64,000 nt of DNA from Pogona vitticeps (GCF_051106095.1 NC_135785.1:186324045-186388044); one strand, 5' to 3'. Counted from the stretch's first letter, positions 47,255-62,470 are shown. Translations and numbers: made by a program. The notes: generated by a model not told the origin, from the letters alone.

Positions 47255-47626
47255 GAATCCAAATTCTGCTGCTTGGTAATGAGCTTTACATCAGAGAAAG
47301 TCCAGGCAACAGTCCAACGTCAGGGCAACAGAATTCAGAGTAGTCAGAGCGGTAGCCAAGTTTGATTTCCGTAAAAATCAATAGGAGAATAGTCGAATAA
47401 ACAAGCTTGAAGTGAGAGGTTCCAAACCGCTCGGCAGAAAAAAATGGAACTGAGGCTTTGGCAGGCGGAGCATGCACAGTACAGGCAACCTAAAACTTTG
47501 TTACTTTCTGTTGAAAGCTCGAGAATATTCCGAGAGGTCCAGTGCAGGCTTTGATTTAACCCTTTTGTGTGCATTCACAGAGGCCACGCTGAAGAATCCA
47601 AATTCTGCTGCTTGGTAATGAACTTT
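47255..47626. repeat. 33-bp direct repeats flanking a 306-bp segment
   Basis: 47255-47287 and 47594-47626 are the same 33 bp with one difference. They bracket a segment of different composition (47288-47593) in which no family was recognised. The repeats are longer than usual target duplications. Confidence 0.8.
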
Positions 47627-47649
47627 CATATTCCTACTCTAATTAGCAA

Positions 47650-47972
47650 AAGGTAAAGGTAAAGGTTCCCCTTGACAATTTTTGTCCAGTCGTGTCCGAC
47701 TCTAGGGGGTGGCGCTCATCCCGCTCTTCAAGCCATAGAGCCAGCGTTTTGTCCGAAGACAATCTTTCCGTGGTCACATGGCCAGTGTGATTTAGACACG
47801 GAACGCTGTTTACCTTCCCACCGAGGTGGTCCCTATTTATCTACTCGCATTTGCATGCTTTCGAACCGCTAGGTTGGCGGGAGCTGGGACAAGCGACGGG
47901 TGCTCATTCCGTTGCGTGGATTCGATCTTACGACTGCCGGATCTTCTGACCCTGCAGCACAGGCTTATTTGA
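47650..47972 (-). mobile_element. tRNA-derived SINE (BovB-tailed), full length
   Basis: The reverse of the 29171-29499 layout: the BovB-like tail GTCGTGTCCGACTCTAGGGG lies at low coordinates and the tRNA head (box B as CGTGGATTCGATCTTACGAC on the plus strand) at high coordinates. Confidence 0.88.
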
Positions 47973-49349
47973 AATCATGTAAATGAAAAAGAACTGACCC
48001 ACCTTTTTACCAATTTATTTTGTCCATCTCCCTACCATAAATACCCTGTTATCTCTTAGAAGGAAGAGGGAAAACCAGAACTGGCTAGGCAAGGGAGTGT
48101 CATTGTTGGTCACCAAATCATTGCTATTTGCTGAAAGCATGAAATTTGTAGGTTTTCTTGGACAGAATTTGGAAAAATATGCAATGTATGTTCCCTGGCC
48201 AACATTTCCACTATAGAACTAGAACTGTTGTTTCCTGTCTGGCAGGAATGACACTTCTTAGCATGTTTAGGGGCATCCCTTCCACATAAGGAGGGAGATG
48301 AGCCAGGTCTCTCCTATCTGTAGCAAGTCTATCTCAAGGTAGGTTATTTGCACCCTTTCCTCTTCTCGATTATGAGGCCTCTTGATGGATTTTTACTATT
48401 TTTTTCCCTTGGGAAGATTGAGGGGGAACTGGTAGGAAGGGTTGGTATGCTAGTGGCTGGAGGCGAGACCAAATGCTGTTTTGAGATAGATCTGGATTTG
48501 AACAGATCTGAGTGTAACTGAAAAGCAAACCCAATTAAACTGTACACTTCACTCCTATCATTAGTTCCAGTGCACATGAGAATGTGTGACTCTATTGCAG
48601 CACCCAGTGCATGACAATTGTTAAACTGATATTTTAACTCCAGATTGCAAGATAAATTATTAGGGGACAATAGTAGAAAATTTATGGATAGTAGTAAAAG
48701 TCTCATCTCTGTTCAAAACATAAATTGGCTTAGGTTTCTTCATTTGGTGGGGAGTGAACAATTCTTAACTTGCCTTAAAGGTGAGTTTTAATGTGCTGCT
48801 TTTCTGAAGAAATGACCCCAAAGAGCCTTTGTGCCTGTGGAAATAATTACTGGACTCTTTTGATACTGACCAGGGATTATTTTTAGAAGTATCAAAGGGC
48901 ACAATTACTTCTCTGGATAAGAACGACATGTGTGGAACTCAAATGGATACCAGGCTAACAGATAATCTAGCTGTGATGCCCACAAGCTGTCAACAAGGTT
49001 GGTTGCAGTTTGAAGAATACTGCAGATTATCGTTTTTTAAAAACGTGCATCCTTCAAATAAGGATATCTGTCATCCTTCCATTCCAGTTAAGTGAATGTG
49101 ACATTCTCTAACAAATGAACAATTCACCGATGTTTTATACTTTCAACATCAAAACGCAGACCCTTCTATAAAGAGGAACATCCTCTCAAGCCAGCAAGGG
49201 ATTTTTCTTGTTGAGAAGCCGTCCCAAAATTCTATTCAAAATTTTCCATCTTTGTCAACCAAAGCTTCCATTTCACAACAGATTATTCAAAGGTAATACT
49301 GCCAGACTTATTCTTTAAAATGCTCCCATGTGTTACCATAGAAGAGCAG

Positions 49350-49560
49350 TTGAAAGCCAGTGCAGTCTAGTGGTTAAGGTTTTGAGCTAGGAGTTCAAAT
49401 TCCACTGGATGGTGGAAACCCATGTTGAGGAGCAGGGGTGGTGGCAATGGTAAAAACCATTACTCAAACATCTCACACATCTTGAGGGACCTATTAGGGT
49501 AACCATAACTCAGAAGTGGCTTAATGTCATATAACCAAGAAAAAAAAAAAGCACTCAACA
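49350..49560 (+). mobile_element. Sauria-type SINE
   Basis: TCTAGTGGTTAAGGTTTTG and GGAGTTCAAATTCCACTGG give box A- and box B-like motifs. GGACCTATTAGGGTAACCAT and AGAAGTGGCTTAATGTCAT resemble the BovB-derived tail. An A-rich end follows. Confidence 0.75.
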
Positions 49561-50496
49561 GTGATCAGGAGTACCTTATTAGTTCAAATTAGTAATTAAA
49601 ATTAATTACTATTTAAGGAGCATTTTAATTATAAAGAAGTCTTCTGTGCTATAAAAATAGAGTGGCAAAGAGGGGTGAATGTGGCTGTTTTGATGTCGTT
49701 TCACTGCAACTGCTAGTTTCTCACCACCAGCTTCTATCCAAGGGCTGATGGGACTTGTAGGCTGAAAACAAGCATACACACAACCACAAAATCAACCAAA
49801 AAGTAATCATCTGGAGGGCCATAGTTATCAAGCCCTGAATCTAGACCCAAGCTTCTAAAATTAATAGTGCTATGCTTGCATGAGTTTAGAAACTCATATT
49901 AGTTCCTAGACCAACAACTCCACCCAAGTGACAATGTTTTCTATCAGAAATGCAAGTCAGTGCTGCGTAGGGAAAACATTCCCCTAATGCCCTGCCTAAA
50001 TTCTCTGTTGTCCATTGTTCCTGGAGCAAAATATGTTGCAGGTATGTAGAGATGCTTGCCATGAGCAAGTAGTGGTAATATATCAGAATATACAGCTTGG
50101 TATGTGTAACATAAACCTCCACTTGAAGACTGAACACCATATTGACCCTTGCTATTTAGTTCTGATATGAGTGGAAATATTAGAATACACTGCTGTGTAA
50201 CATTCCCCTTAGGAATAAATAAGAGAATAGATATTAAGTGTGTGTATACTGAGGACACCTTAATCTGTTTGAAGCATGAGAACTACCAACTTGACCTCTG
50301 CACCCAGTGTAAAACCATGTTGGAGGAAAAATGTCAAATGGGTTCTAATCATCCATCTGAAACAAAGCCTCTCAAAAACGGTGCTTTAGTACTTCCCCAA
50401 ATACGGAACTTTAAAATTGGCTTTGACAGGATTAGTTCAAAAACAACAAAACCCCATCTCCTTCCAACTGAATATATAAATTGTTTTAGACATGTT

Positions 50497-50800
50497 GTCG
50501 TCGTCGTTAAGTTGTGTCCGACTCTTTGTGACCCCATGGACCAGAGCACACCAGGCCCTCCTGTCTTCCACTGCCTCCTGGAGTTGGGTCAAATTCGTGT
50601 TGGTAGCTTAGATGACACTGTCCAACCATCTCATCCTCTGTCGTCCCCTTCTCCTCTTGCCCTCAAACTTTCCAACATCAGGGTCTCAACATCGCGGTCA
50701 GCCTTCTTTATGGTCCAGTTCTCACTTCCATAGATCACTACTGGAAAAACCATAGCTTTGACTATGTGGACCTTTGTCAGCAAGGTGAGGTCTCTGCTTT
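50497..50800 (-). mobile_element. BovB (RTE) LINE 3' fragment
   Basis: The minus strand encodes MLWSMGSQRVGHNLTT and, further up, remnants of the AMVFP-like C-terminal region. GTTGTGTCCGACTCTTTGTG begins the 3' end and GGAAAAACCATAGCTTTGAC lies in the coding part. It is 5'-truncated with several frame breaks. Confidence 0.85.
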
Positions 50801-53800
50801 AGACATACCATCAAGTTTAAGTTGTAGATGAAGTTGAGTCAAGCCACTTTGAAACAACAAGATCTTGTAAAGATCAGAAAATGGATGATTTGGAGAAATA
50901 TTATTTGCTTTCTGATGTAAGCACCAGCATGGGCATAACATATTTAACCTAAGACTTACACAAGCTACTTCTTTTAAAGTGGTTCAGAATAAATAACTGA
51001 ATATTGTAGCATGGAAATTCTGTTTGACCAGGTAAATGGAAGTTATTAAGGAACACACCACTAGTGACAAGTAAGTTTTAAATGAGGTGCAGAAGGAGTG
51101 GTTTGTTTCAATTTTTTTTACACTTAAAAAGTATGCCCAGTTCCATGCCTGCATGGAAACAGCCCTCTACTATAAGATGCAAAAAGCTAGAATGAGATGC
51201 TATAAGAGAAACATGGAGTCCCTAACTATCTATTTTAATGCATGTTTCATAGAAAATTACTTACACATGCATTTATCATTACAAATTAGTGGTAAAGCAA
51301 TAAAGGGAGGAATCAGCAACTTGACAGCACACTTCTTACATTATGTAGCCAGCATTTTTGTCAGGATCTGAAACCTTGTATGTTTAAGAGTAATAGAAAA
51401 TGAGGGGGAACAGAAATATTTGCCCTAAAGTGAACATAATTTTAAGATTTGCAGCTTGAAGAACTTGTCTCATAAGTCACTGCAAGGCGATGAGCCAATT
51501 CAGCAGAGCAAGGTCAATGTACAAACATTTCTTGGCAGCTGAATGAATGTTTTGAAATGCAAGAGATAAGATTAGTGTAAATAGCAAGGTTGTAAATGAA
51601 TGGTTTGTATACATAGAGGGGAAAAAGTGTCATTTTAAAGTGCTTCTTGAAAATATGAAATATATGTGGTTTGTCAATTCAATAGTACACTCTACTGGCG
51701 AACATAACGTGGTCGCCAGCAAAGAATAAGAATCCTGGAGTTTTGTTAGTTGAAACCCTTAAGAGTGTAAGACCTGCAGAATGTTAGTGTCAACATTTCT
51801 GCTTATCATAGTGCTGGCAGTTAGCCAGATATAAGTTTGCAGACCCACAAAGGAGTGCAAAAATAATGAGAATTCAGATTGAGGAAATAATTCCATAGAA
51901 CAGAACATTGTAGCTGGCAAGTTTTGCAAAATAGGTTATTTACAGATTGGGGAGATATAAATTATAATTATTTATAAATACTGTATGGAGAATAAGACAT
52001 AGTTATGGAAGACATAATCACTGAAACAACACGCTGTACATGTTGTTGTTATCATGGGGCAGAACAGCAGTGGCACCTGAAAATCAACAACTAAATTTCT
52101 TCCACAGACTTCTAACTGGCTTGGCTGAGTGAGAAGGTTTTTAAAATAATTTTCCCCTATGTGCCTAATGCTTAGATGCTAAATATTGTGTTTTATTTTG
52201 ATAGATAGGTAGGTAGATAAATAGATAGATTCAATGTTACAATGCTTTTACTCTTCATTGATAAATTCTAGAGATGTATTTTCTGCCTTTGTAGGCCATA
52301 AGCAGTTATATTTAAATGTCCATGTATTTTATATGCAGGTATCTTAACTTCTGTTTATAACTTGAGTTTTAACACCTGTAACCTTTTCAAGTTGAAAGGA
52401 TGTATGTTTAAATATATGTGCCTTCAGCTTTCCTCATAGCTGGAAGACATCTGGGTTTTACAACAACTTTGAGGTAATTTTGTGTATATGGATCATAGAA
52501 GTAATATAGATAAAATGAAACTTGTAGCAATAGACAAGCTGAAGCTGCCTGGAAGTATTACGACAATGAAAATGCTTATCGTTTTATATTCAGATGAATT
52601 TGGATATTATTGACTGTTTCATTCTGTGATCAGCCCTTTACTGGAATAAATGTCAACAGTGATTAGCATAGGCATCTGATTTATTTCCCCTGGAAGTCTT
52701 TAAGTCTATGGGCATTAGAATTTCTAACCTGTCTCATGCCACTTATATGTTACACCACCTCTCAAGACCAAAAGGAAAACAGAGCATATGGAAGAAAAAC
52801 TTACAAATTTGCAATTAGAAGATGAAAGCATCCATTTCTCCTGTCAGTCCCTGCCCCTTGAATTTCCATTATCTGGTGAATAATAACATGGGAAGGAACT
52901 TTATTTGAAAATATTAAGCTACTCTTTCACAAGCTTGAAAAAGGCATGCAGCACATGCTCTCCCAAGGCTAAGCTTCTGTGGTTCAAGCTCAATTCTATG
53001 TCATGGAGGATGGAGGACAACATATGCACTATAAGTATCAGACCTAACAACCCTACCAATGCAGCCAGTGTTTAAAGATGATGGGAGTTGCAGTTAAACA
53101 AAATCTGGAGGGCCACAAGTTGCCCTGTGCTATTGTATAGCCTTCATGCACACATTACAGTATATACCTTGGAGTGACAGGAACTTGCAAGATTATCTTG
53201 TGTACAGTATCAGTCTCCTTATGTGGAGTGACAGATTTTTTTCTTATTAGCAAATATAAAAACAAGGCATAGCAGGCAGATACCCAGCTAGAATGTGGTT
53301 GTTTTTAAAGGATTGCCAGTTCCTCAAAAGCTTATGCAACTGCAGATTACTTACATTTGCAGTTTTTCCAAATGCTAGTGACTCATTTCCTTTCTCTTAC
53401 TACCCCAGTTCATATAGTCAAAGAAATGGCTGGCAGCTGGGACTTGCACATTTGGCTGGTTTGCAGCACGACCAACAACCTCTGCAAGGCAGTTAAGACA
53501 GTAAAGAAGCACTTGACCACTCAACAGTATTTTGCTACAACTATGAATTATCTCATACTGTGTTAGCCCAACTGTCATGTACTAGGAGATGGCTGCTGCC
53601 ATTTCTTCACTTTAGGATTTGTTGGCCCTTTTTCAATGGCTTTGGAATCTTACCTTTTAATTACTATCGTGGCTAAACTACCGAGCTGTTTCACCTTTGC
53701 AGAGCAACTCAGCAAAACTGACCTCTACTTACTAGTAGCTGAGTAACCTGACAACCGTGTTTACACTTAACATTTTATCTGATCTGCCCTGGGAAAATGG

Positions 53801-56800
53801 ATTAAGAAGTAAAGAAATTACCTGTAGGAAGAGAAAGCAGTAACGCACATAAACATCAAAATCCATGCAGATATGCACATTCACTTATTTTCTAGCTACA
53901 AGGTCACACAGTTTTAAAAACTCCTTAATAGTATCTTTGCTATTCCTCATTAGGGCCAAATGTTGGAAAAATCTTCCTTCCCCCCCACTCTATTTCCCAG
54001 TCTGAACTGAGGGATTTTGAATGTTTTAGTCAAAACAAAAATTACTTCTCCAAGATCTGGTTAAGTTTGGAAGGGAAAATATGTTCGTCAGGTCTTAATC
54101 CAATTTTAAATTTTAAGAGAAATTGAAGACAATAAATAGATATCTTATTGGAGGAGAATATCTCAGTGTTTTCTATTTTCTATCCTAATATGATTCTCTA
54201 ATTTCCATTTATAAGCATAGGGCTATGGCCTCTAAGAATTCTCAGATACTGTTATTCATAAAAAAAAAATCCATCATAAGATAATGCATCACTAGAAGAA
54301 GAAAATATGTAAGTACTCATTGTATGATTCTCACAGCAGAAACTCCTAAATTTGCAATTTTGTGATGGTCTGAAGATATATGTGTGATCTTCCCTTGCGA
54401 GCCCAATTTCCCAGATATGAAAAGCTGCCTCAGTCATGTGATTTAAGCCATGGGTTATCCTAATGCATAGTTTGGCCATCAGAATGATACAGCTTTGTAA
54501 TTATAGAAGCAGTTGTTTCAATTTTAATTTAAATATTCCAGGTTTTCTGCCATTAGGGAGAAAGCAAAAAATCAAAAGGAGTTTGGTTAGATTTGGGAAG
54601 CCAGAAAGCTCCTTACTGCCTGGTAGCGCATGATAGCATCCTCTTTCCAATGGTGTTGTTTGTCGGGGTGGACAACTGTAAGACACTGGTGAAATGCAAA
54701 GGAAGGTGGAAAGAATGTGAGCATGTTGGTATTGCTGCAGAGAAGAAAATAAGCAACGTTTTGGCCTCTTTCCATAGCTTTCTCGTTTGGAGGGACTAAA
54801 GCCAATATGCTTCTATTCTTGCATGCACACAAACCACAACTACCTTTCTTATCTATAAATTAATATTTAGATTGTTACAATACTCTGAGTTCAATTAATT
54901 TAAGATGATTTTTTTAAACAAAATGAAGCATGTAGGTCATATTTTCCCACAGTGGTACTTTCCAGATGTTTTGAACTAATATTCCCATCATCCATGACCA
55001 GTAGTCAATCTAAGTTGGATGGGACTTCCAATCCAAAAAACTTGAAGGGCACTACTCTGGGGAAGACTTAAGCTGTAGAGTTTTCAAAGAATGGACCATA
55101 TTAGTCTATTGCATGAAAAGCAAAATGTCTTGTGACACCTTAAAGACTAACAGGGTAATTACGGAATAAGCTTTTATGGACACTGTCTGCTCTATCAGAA
55201 GCAGGATGTGGCCCAGTCCCATGGTAGCTTATGCTATAATAAAGTTGTTAATCTTTAAGGTATCATTTTTACCCCTTGGTCAGAATCCTCCTCCACAGGT
55301 AGAACATTATATTCTGCCCACATCATTCTGTGAAATCTCTGGCTTACACCCATGCAACATTTACAGGATTTACACTGATCTAAGGAGATGCTCTATTGAA
55401 CAAGACTAGAAGATGTCAATCAATTTGCACAATAAGTCATTATGGGCACAGATCAATGGAACACGATTGTTAAATTTAGAGACTGAATTCCATGAATTAT
55501 GTAAGGAAACATAAAAAATATAGAACTGAAGTTTAAAAGTATGATTTATAAAGTCAAAATAGCTATTTACAATCAAAGACATATTTGATAATGCAGCAGT
55601 AAGAAATAAAAAGCAAGTAATAGAAGGTATTTAATAAAGCAGTAAAGCTAGCACGATACTGCTAGTTCATCATAACTGGCTAAAGGCAATATAATACACC
55701 TAAAAGAGAAAGTTGATTTAACATAGCTCAAGATTAATTCCCAGTGTATCCTTGTCTGTCTGCCTAGACCAAAAAAGTAAATATAACAAAATTATGTTAT
55801 ACTAATGTAGGTGTTTGTTTAAAGCATTGGAATGTAATTCCTTTGTAAAATGGTCTCTATTTGTAAACATAATGCACCATAAAGTATAATTTATATTACC
55901 ATGAACAATAAACAAAACATTTCCACAAAATCTCATTTAATCTTATTTTACAAATCACAATACGTTAGACTCCTCAATACAGTATTATAAAATGACAATT
56001 TACCACCATAACAGAAGGAGAAAAAGAAATTAGAGACCCTGATTACATGTCAGTCAAAATGCTGAACTCAAAATAGACTTTGTTTTCCTTTCAAAATAAC
56101 AATTTAGAATGTCTCATATTTCAAGGCCTTTTTTTCCAAATCCACATTGTAAATATTTACAGTCAGTTCTTCAAGTGAGTGAATTCAGAAACCCGTAATG
56201 CTATCCTGTAACTCTAGGTCTCATATACATTTTAGAAGCATTACCTGTCAACCTGTTGAATTCTCTTAATTTTTAAGTCAGTAGCTATACATCGTTATAG
56301 CTAAAAAGCTAAAAACAATCAAACAAACAAAAAACACTACAAGAGAATTACTGACGCCCAGCAAGAAACACTGGTTTAGAGCTAATCTTTTTCATAGATT
56401 CAAGTCCAAATACTGTTGGGACATGGGAGTTATATCTAGACCATTAGGTCCCACCTTTTAGGTTCTGTATACATGAGGTATGGCAAACGATATCACTTCC
56501 TGTGCCAAACCACAAAGCCACATGGAAAAGTGATAGTGGCATGGAAAAAAATTATCATTTCACCTATCAGCCGTGATCTGAGTAGTATGTGATGCGTCCA
56601 TGTGGAAACTGCTCCCATACTGTAATAATTACATGAACCAGAACTCTTGTGAGTGGCATGGAATAGCTAAATTAACACGGCAGATTTGCATATTGATTTA
56701 CTGCCACACAGATTCCCTCTTTATTCAGGCGCAACCTGGGGATCCCAACATATAATATACAGACATGTTGAATTCGCCGATTTCCCAGGAGAACATTCAA

Positions 56801-57547
56801 AATGCCATGCTGCTGAAGAGTAGCCATCTCCTTATGCTGAAGCTCACAGGATTTTGGCATTTCAAGTGTGCATCCAAAGGTTCCGCTGACCATCTGCCCA
56901 TTCCTAATAATATGAGTTGGCATACATGTTGCAATATTGCGGCTGTGCCAGATAATAATCTCTTCTAATGCTACATAAACATTGTTTATTGCAGCGCAAA
57001 ATCCTAAGCATTTGTGTACATCCTAGGACTGGGCAATAGACTTCCTTCTGTAAAATGACAAAAGAATAATACTATCTATCAAACACATGGATGTTGTGAA
57101 GATCAGGGAGTCAACAATGTACCTTCATGCTTAAAGCACTGTGTAAAGATGGGTTTGGTTATTTTAACACAGAAAAATTAATGCTATTTTAAGACCCTAG
57201 CAGCAATACAGTGACAAATGTTTATAATTAGAGCTTTTGCTCATGTTAAGAAATACACATGATTAACTTAAGTGCTCTGATGCATTACTGCCTTTGAAAT
57301 CTTTTTGTTCCATTCAAGTACATAAATATTTCAACATTATAGGAATTTTTTAATGATGCTATGTGTCCCCTATCAGAAAATGCTGATTTCTCATACCTAA
57401 TATAACAAAACAGATTCATGGTATGATACTCACGTAAACATCATAACTCAGAGCAGTGCCAAAACACAGCAAAAGAGGATGTTTCAGCAGCACATATAAC
57501 TCAAGTGTTCAAGCAGACACACAGTGCAGTCTTTTAGTTGCATGCTT

Positions 57548-57685
57548 TTCAGTGGTACTTACTCTCTACTAAATGTATTTAGGATTGCATGCTCAGCCTG
57601 AAATCCTATTCACACTTAGCTGGAAGTAAATTTCACTGACCTTAACAGGACTTACTGCTCAATAGATATGCATAGGATTGCACCA
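57548..57685. mobile_element. Foldback MITE (AGGATTGCA type)
   Basis: Two inward-facing halves, TTAGGATTGCATGCTCAGCC and GCATAGGATTGCACC, surround 'cttagctggaagtaaatttcactg' and 'acaggacttactgctcaata'. This is a common short repeat of lizard genomes with fragments at 33705 and 35665. Confidence 0.6.
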
Positions 57686-58027
57686 TTAATATAATCTGCA
57701 ATGAAAATAGGAAACCCAACTACAGTTTTTGACATAACCTGTTCTCAGGATTGCACAGATAAATGCAAACACTCAGATACTCACTCACTCCATCATTTTC
57801 AATATCTGAAACTCTCACAGTCTATGAAATAAACATTGCTTTTACATGATCTCAGGGGGGAAAAGATGAGCCGCTAGGGTGTCATTATACAATATAGTTC
57901 ATTTCCCCACATTTGCAAATTCACATTACAGTAAATGTGGCAATTGGTACCGAACATGAGATTAACACTGCACAATTATCTGTGCCATGAAATAATACAA
58001 CTCTCTCTCTCTCTTGTTGATTTATAT

Positions 58028-58033
58028 TTTATT
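58028..58033 (-). terminator. SH3KBP1: Candidate SH3KBP1 polyadenylation signal
   Basis: AATAAA on the minus strand, about 1.05 kb past the SH3KBP1 stop codon. It is the first canonical signal I noticed downstream. Other candidates lie at 56979 and 56716 on the same strand, so the 3' end is not established. Confidence 0.35.
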
Positions 58034-58235
58034 CATGTTTACTCTTAGATAATATATAATTTGTTCACCCATGATGTGCAAAACTGGAGATGTAAGCAGG
58101 TGTTTAAAAGTTTGAATGAAATCAAGCAGAAGGGAATTCTCAGTTTAGTAACTTTTTAAAAGCTACAGCTGTTGAAATAAAGCAGCCCCACCTTGCTGTG
58201 GTGATGATACCATCTTTCATCCAGACCCAGACCAC

Positions 58236-58265
58236 AAGCGCGCGTGCACACACGCACACGCACAC

Positions 58266-58300
<35 letters not shown>
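58236..58300. repeat. (CA)n microsatellite
   Basis: A mixed CG/CA then pure CA dinucleotide tract. It falls in the probable SH3KBP1 3' UTR. Confidence 0.95.
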
Positions 58301-59077
58301 CTCTAGTCAGCAAGCAGCTAATATGCTGAAAGAGTGACCTCTAGTGGATTTCTAGGCCTCATTGTGATAGCTACATTTCTTAACATCTGGCCTACAACCA
58401 GCTCCAATCAATGTTTGGCAAAAGAAGGCACAAATCATTACAAAGACCAGATTTCTCTTCTTTTTTTCTTTTTAAATACACTATTTGTACAGAAACTTGC
58501 AGATAGTTTTTGGACAAAGGATTGCATATGTAATAGTATTTAAAATAACACAAATTAAGCTGCTCTATGTGAAGCAAGAGAGGGAGGGAGGGAGGGAGAG
58601 ACAGAAGGGGGAGAGAACCAACCAATGAACCCCTCACCCAAATATCAACATTCATTTCTGGCTATATGCAGTACAAACATTTTAAGAATCTGTGTGACAA
58701 AAGATAGTTTAAAAAGTCAAATCATAAAAGCTGTAAACTGATAAAACCTGAAGAATACATTTCACTTATGGAAAATATCGTTAAAATAGTACCACTATGA
58801 ACTAAACTGCCTGAGTTTTCACTGTGAACTCGAAGTAGAGAAGATTTTAGCACAGTAAGAATAATATCAGTCACAACCAGTGTCATCACTGAGCAGGTGT
58901 GTCACTTGAAAATTTTGTCTCTCTGCTGGAATTGGTGTTGTGCTATTAAAATGCTTGTGCTAGTTGTTCAAACAAAAGGATGTAGGCAGACCTTTAACCA
59001 TTTGGCACAAAGTTATTTTGTTTGGGGCATAAAGTCTCTGTCACAATGAACAAGACAACATTCCATCGATCCAAAAT

Positions 59078-59119
59078 TCACTTTGATTGAAGAGCTTTCT
59101 TTATATCGTTAACCTCCAT
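59078..59119 (-). CDS. SH3KBP1: SH3KBP1 (CIN85) last coding exon
   Basis: After acceptor TTTTTTATAG the exon reads MEVNDIKKALQSK and a TGA stop (59080-59078). This is the conserved C-terminus of CIN85, a multi-SH3 adaptor in Cbl-mediated receptor endocytosis. It follows the 60647-60710 exon in phase 0. The 3' UTR continues to lower coordinates for an undetermined distance. The coding part is only 42 nt, so it is not visible as a long frame. Confidence 0.95.
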   Translation of the reverse strand: MEVNDIKKALQSK

Positions 59120-60646
<1,527 letters not shown>

Positions 60647-60710
60647 CTGTAATCGTAGCCGGATCTTTTTTTCTTCATCTAATTCAGACAGCAATTGCTT
60701 GATCTCTTTT
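60647..60710 (-). CDS. SH3KBP1: SH3KBP1 (CIN85) penultimate coding exon
   Basis: This 64-bp exon has acceptor TTTTTCTAG and donor GTACTG. Its first base completes a Lys codon with the previous exon, and 21 codons follow: KEIKQLLSELDEEKKIRLRLQ. This is the C-terminal coiled coil through which CIN85 forms trimers and binds phosphatidic acid (established knowledge). Human has KREIKQ at the start, while here the junction reads KKEIKQ, a conservative change. Confidence 0.96.
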
Positions 60711-61694
60711 CTAGAAAAACAATACAAATGAAAACAAAACAGAAATTGCTGCATTTCCATATCATAGGTATTGTGTTATTTCTAATGGAAATTCACTATT
60801 TTTGTAAGTTCAAGTAGTAGTTTACCCTTCAATCTCTGCAACATTTTTTCCTCTCTGAATAAGTCCATGCAGTTGTCACAGAGTTTTCTGTGTGGATCAT
60901 ATAAACATTATCTAGGTGCTGCTGACGTGTTTACCGAGGGGCGATCCAGGCAGGAACTCGGCAAACACCACGAGGAAAAATGATAACCTCCTTCTTGCCT
61001 TTGCATTATGATCAAAGCCTACAGAGATGCTGCCCCCACCCAAACACTCAGTTTCATTTACCGTGAACACAACAAAACATGGGAGACCAGATAATTAATT
61101 TTCTGCAAGGTCATCTAGGAAAAATTTATGTGATAAATTTGGCTACATTAACAAAATATCTAGGGAAAACTATTTTTTCTTTTGCTATATTCACAAAAGT
61201 GCAGCCCCTCGAAATTTTCTTTTAATGCTTCCACCCCCATGGGTCACCTATGACTTTTAAAATAGACCTCAGGCTAACTTAACTTAAAAAGATGCTCATT
61301 TTACAAAATTCAAAGTCAGCCTCTGACCGCTTCTGGTTTCATTTTTTTTTTGGCAGCCTGTGTAGCCACTGAAGGATCCCTTGGGGTAGAAAACTGTCCA
61401 CCAGACTCACTGAAGCTTTAAAAAGTGAGTGCCATTGGTTCATTCAAGTGGATCTGAAAATCTACATCTGAAGGATTCTCCACATTTCTTGTTCCAGTTG
61501 CAGTTCTTAGACTTTTACTCAAACCCTCTCTACAGACTATAAAGATATTCTGGAACTCCTTTATCTTTGTGTGTGTGTGGGGTGCCTGACGTGATGGGCT
61601 GCAACAGCAAATGAAGCAAGCAGCCTGAGATGATCCATAATCACCACAGAAGTTCTGCCCAGTTTGTTTTCTTTAAACCACAGTATCAAGAATA

Positions 61695-62116
61695 CAGTGC
61701 TGCCCCACATGACGACGATAATCCATCCCACTGAAATTGCTGTTTAGCGAAATCGTCATGTGAAAACCCTTTCCCCATTGGAATGCATTGAAACACGGTT
61801 TAATGGGGAAAATGGGGAAAATACCTCCTTGTCCAGTGAAGATCGCCCATAGGGAAGCCATTTTGCAAGGGCCGATCAGCTGTAAAAATGGCTGCCCTGT
61901 GAAGCATGGGTCCGGAAAACACAGGGCAGCCATTTTGCGAAGCCGAAAAAATCGTCATCTTGCAAACAAATGGTTCGCGAAGCACGGACCTAATTGATGT
62001 CCAGCAAATATCCCCCATTGGAATGACAGTTTTGCGAATCGCTATAGCGATTGCAAAACACCATCGTTATGCGGATTCATCGTTTAGCAGGGTCGTCATC
62101 TTGCGAGGTACCACTG
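61695..62116. mobile_element. Tigger-like MITE, 422 bp
   Basis: It starts CAGTGCTGCCCCACATGA and ends GCGAGGTACCACTG, flanked by TA (61693-61694 and 62117-62118). Interior motifs 'ccattttgcgaag', 'gatcgcccatagggaag' and 'tcgctatagcgattg' parallel those of 23872-24297. Confidence 0.85.
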
Positions 62117-62470
62117 TAAATGAGTAAGCTAAACATTATATATGGCCATAATATGTCGTGAATAACAAGATGAATATAATAGGAGACAACTGTTTAGCTA
62201 CAGATGCCTGGGGAAAGTTGTGCTATTCTTAGCCCCCCTTTGTGCTATTCTTAGCCCCCCTTTTCCTACCTGCAACATCTGTTTTCTATTGAAACATGGA
62301 TATTTGTGCTAGACCCCTTAGCAGAATCTTTACTTCTGGAAAAAAATGGAATGGTCTTTTCAATTATATTGAGCTTCCATTGAACAGAAGGTCTCACCAG
62401 ATTAATAATGTATAAATGTGCCAATTGCACGTGGTGATCTCCATGAAAAAAACACACCCTTCTCCTACAC

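Larger units (their letters stand above)
37401..58027. other. Intergenic region between SH3KBP1 and MAP3K15
   Basis: No host exon was recognised. From 37.8 to 50.8 kb the region is mostly transposon fossils, listed separately. From 50.8 to 57.5 kb it is AT-rich single-copy-looking sequence with only weak MITE remnants (about 53050-53130 and 54948-55068). Short frames there carry no recognisable domain. Confidence 0.7.

Noticed and set aside
48344-48706. 120-codon minus-strand frame
   Set aside because: A faint resemblance to LINE coding sequence could not be supported by any motif.
50149-50733. 194-codon plus-strand frame
   Set aside because: Its second half is the reverse strand of a BovB 3' fragment, and the first half has no recognisable domain.
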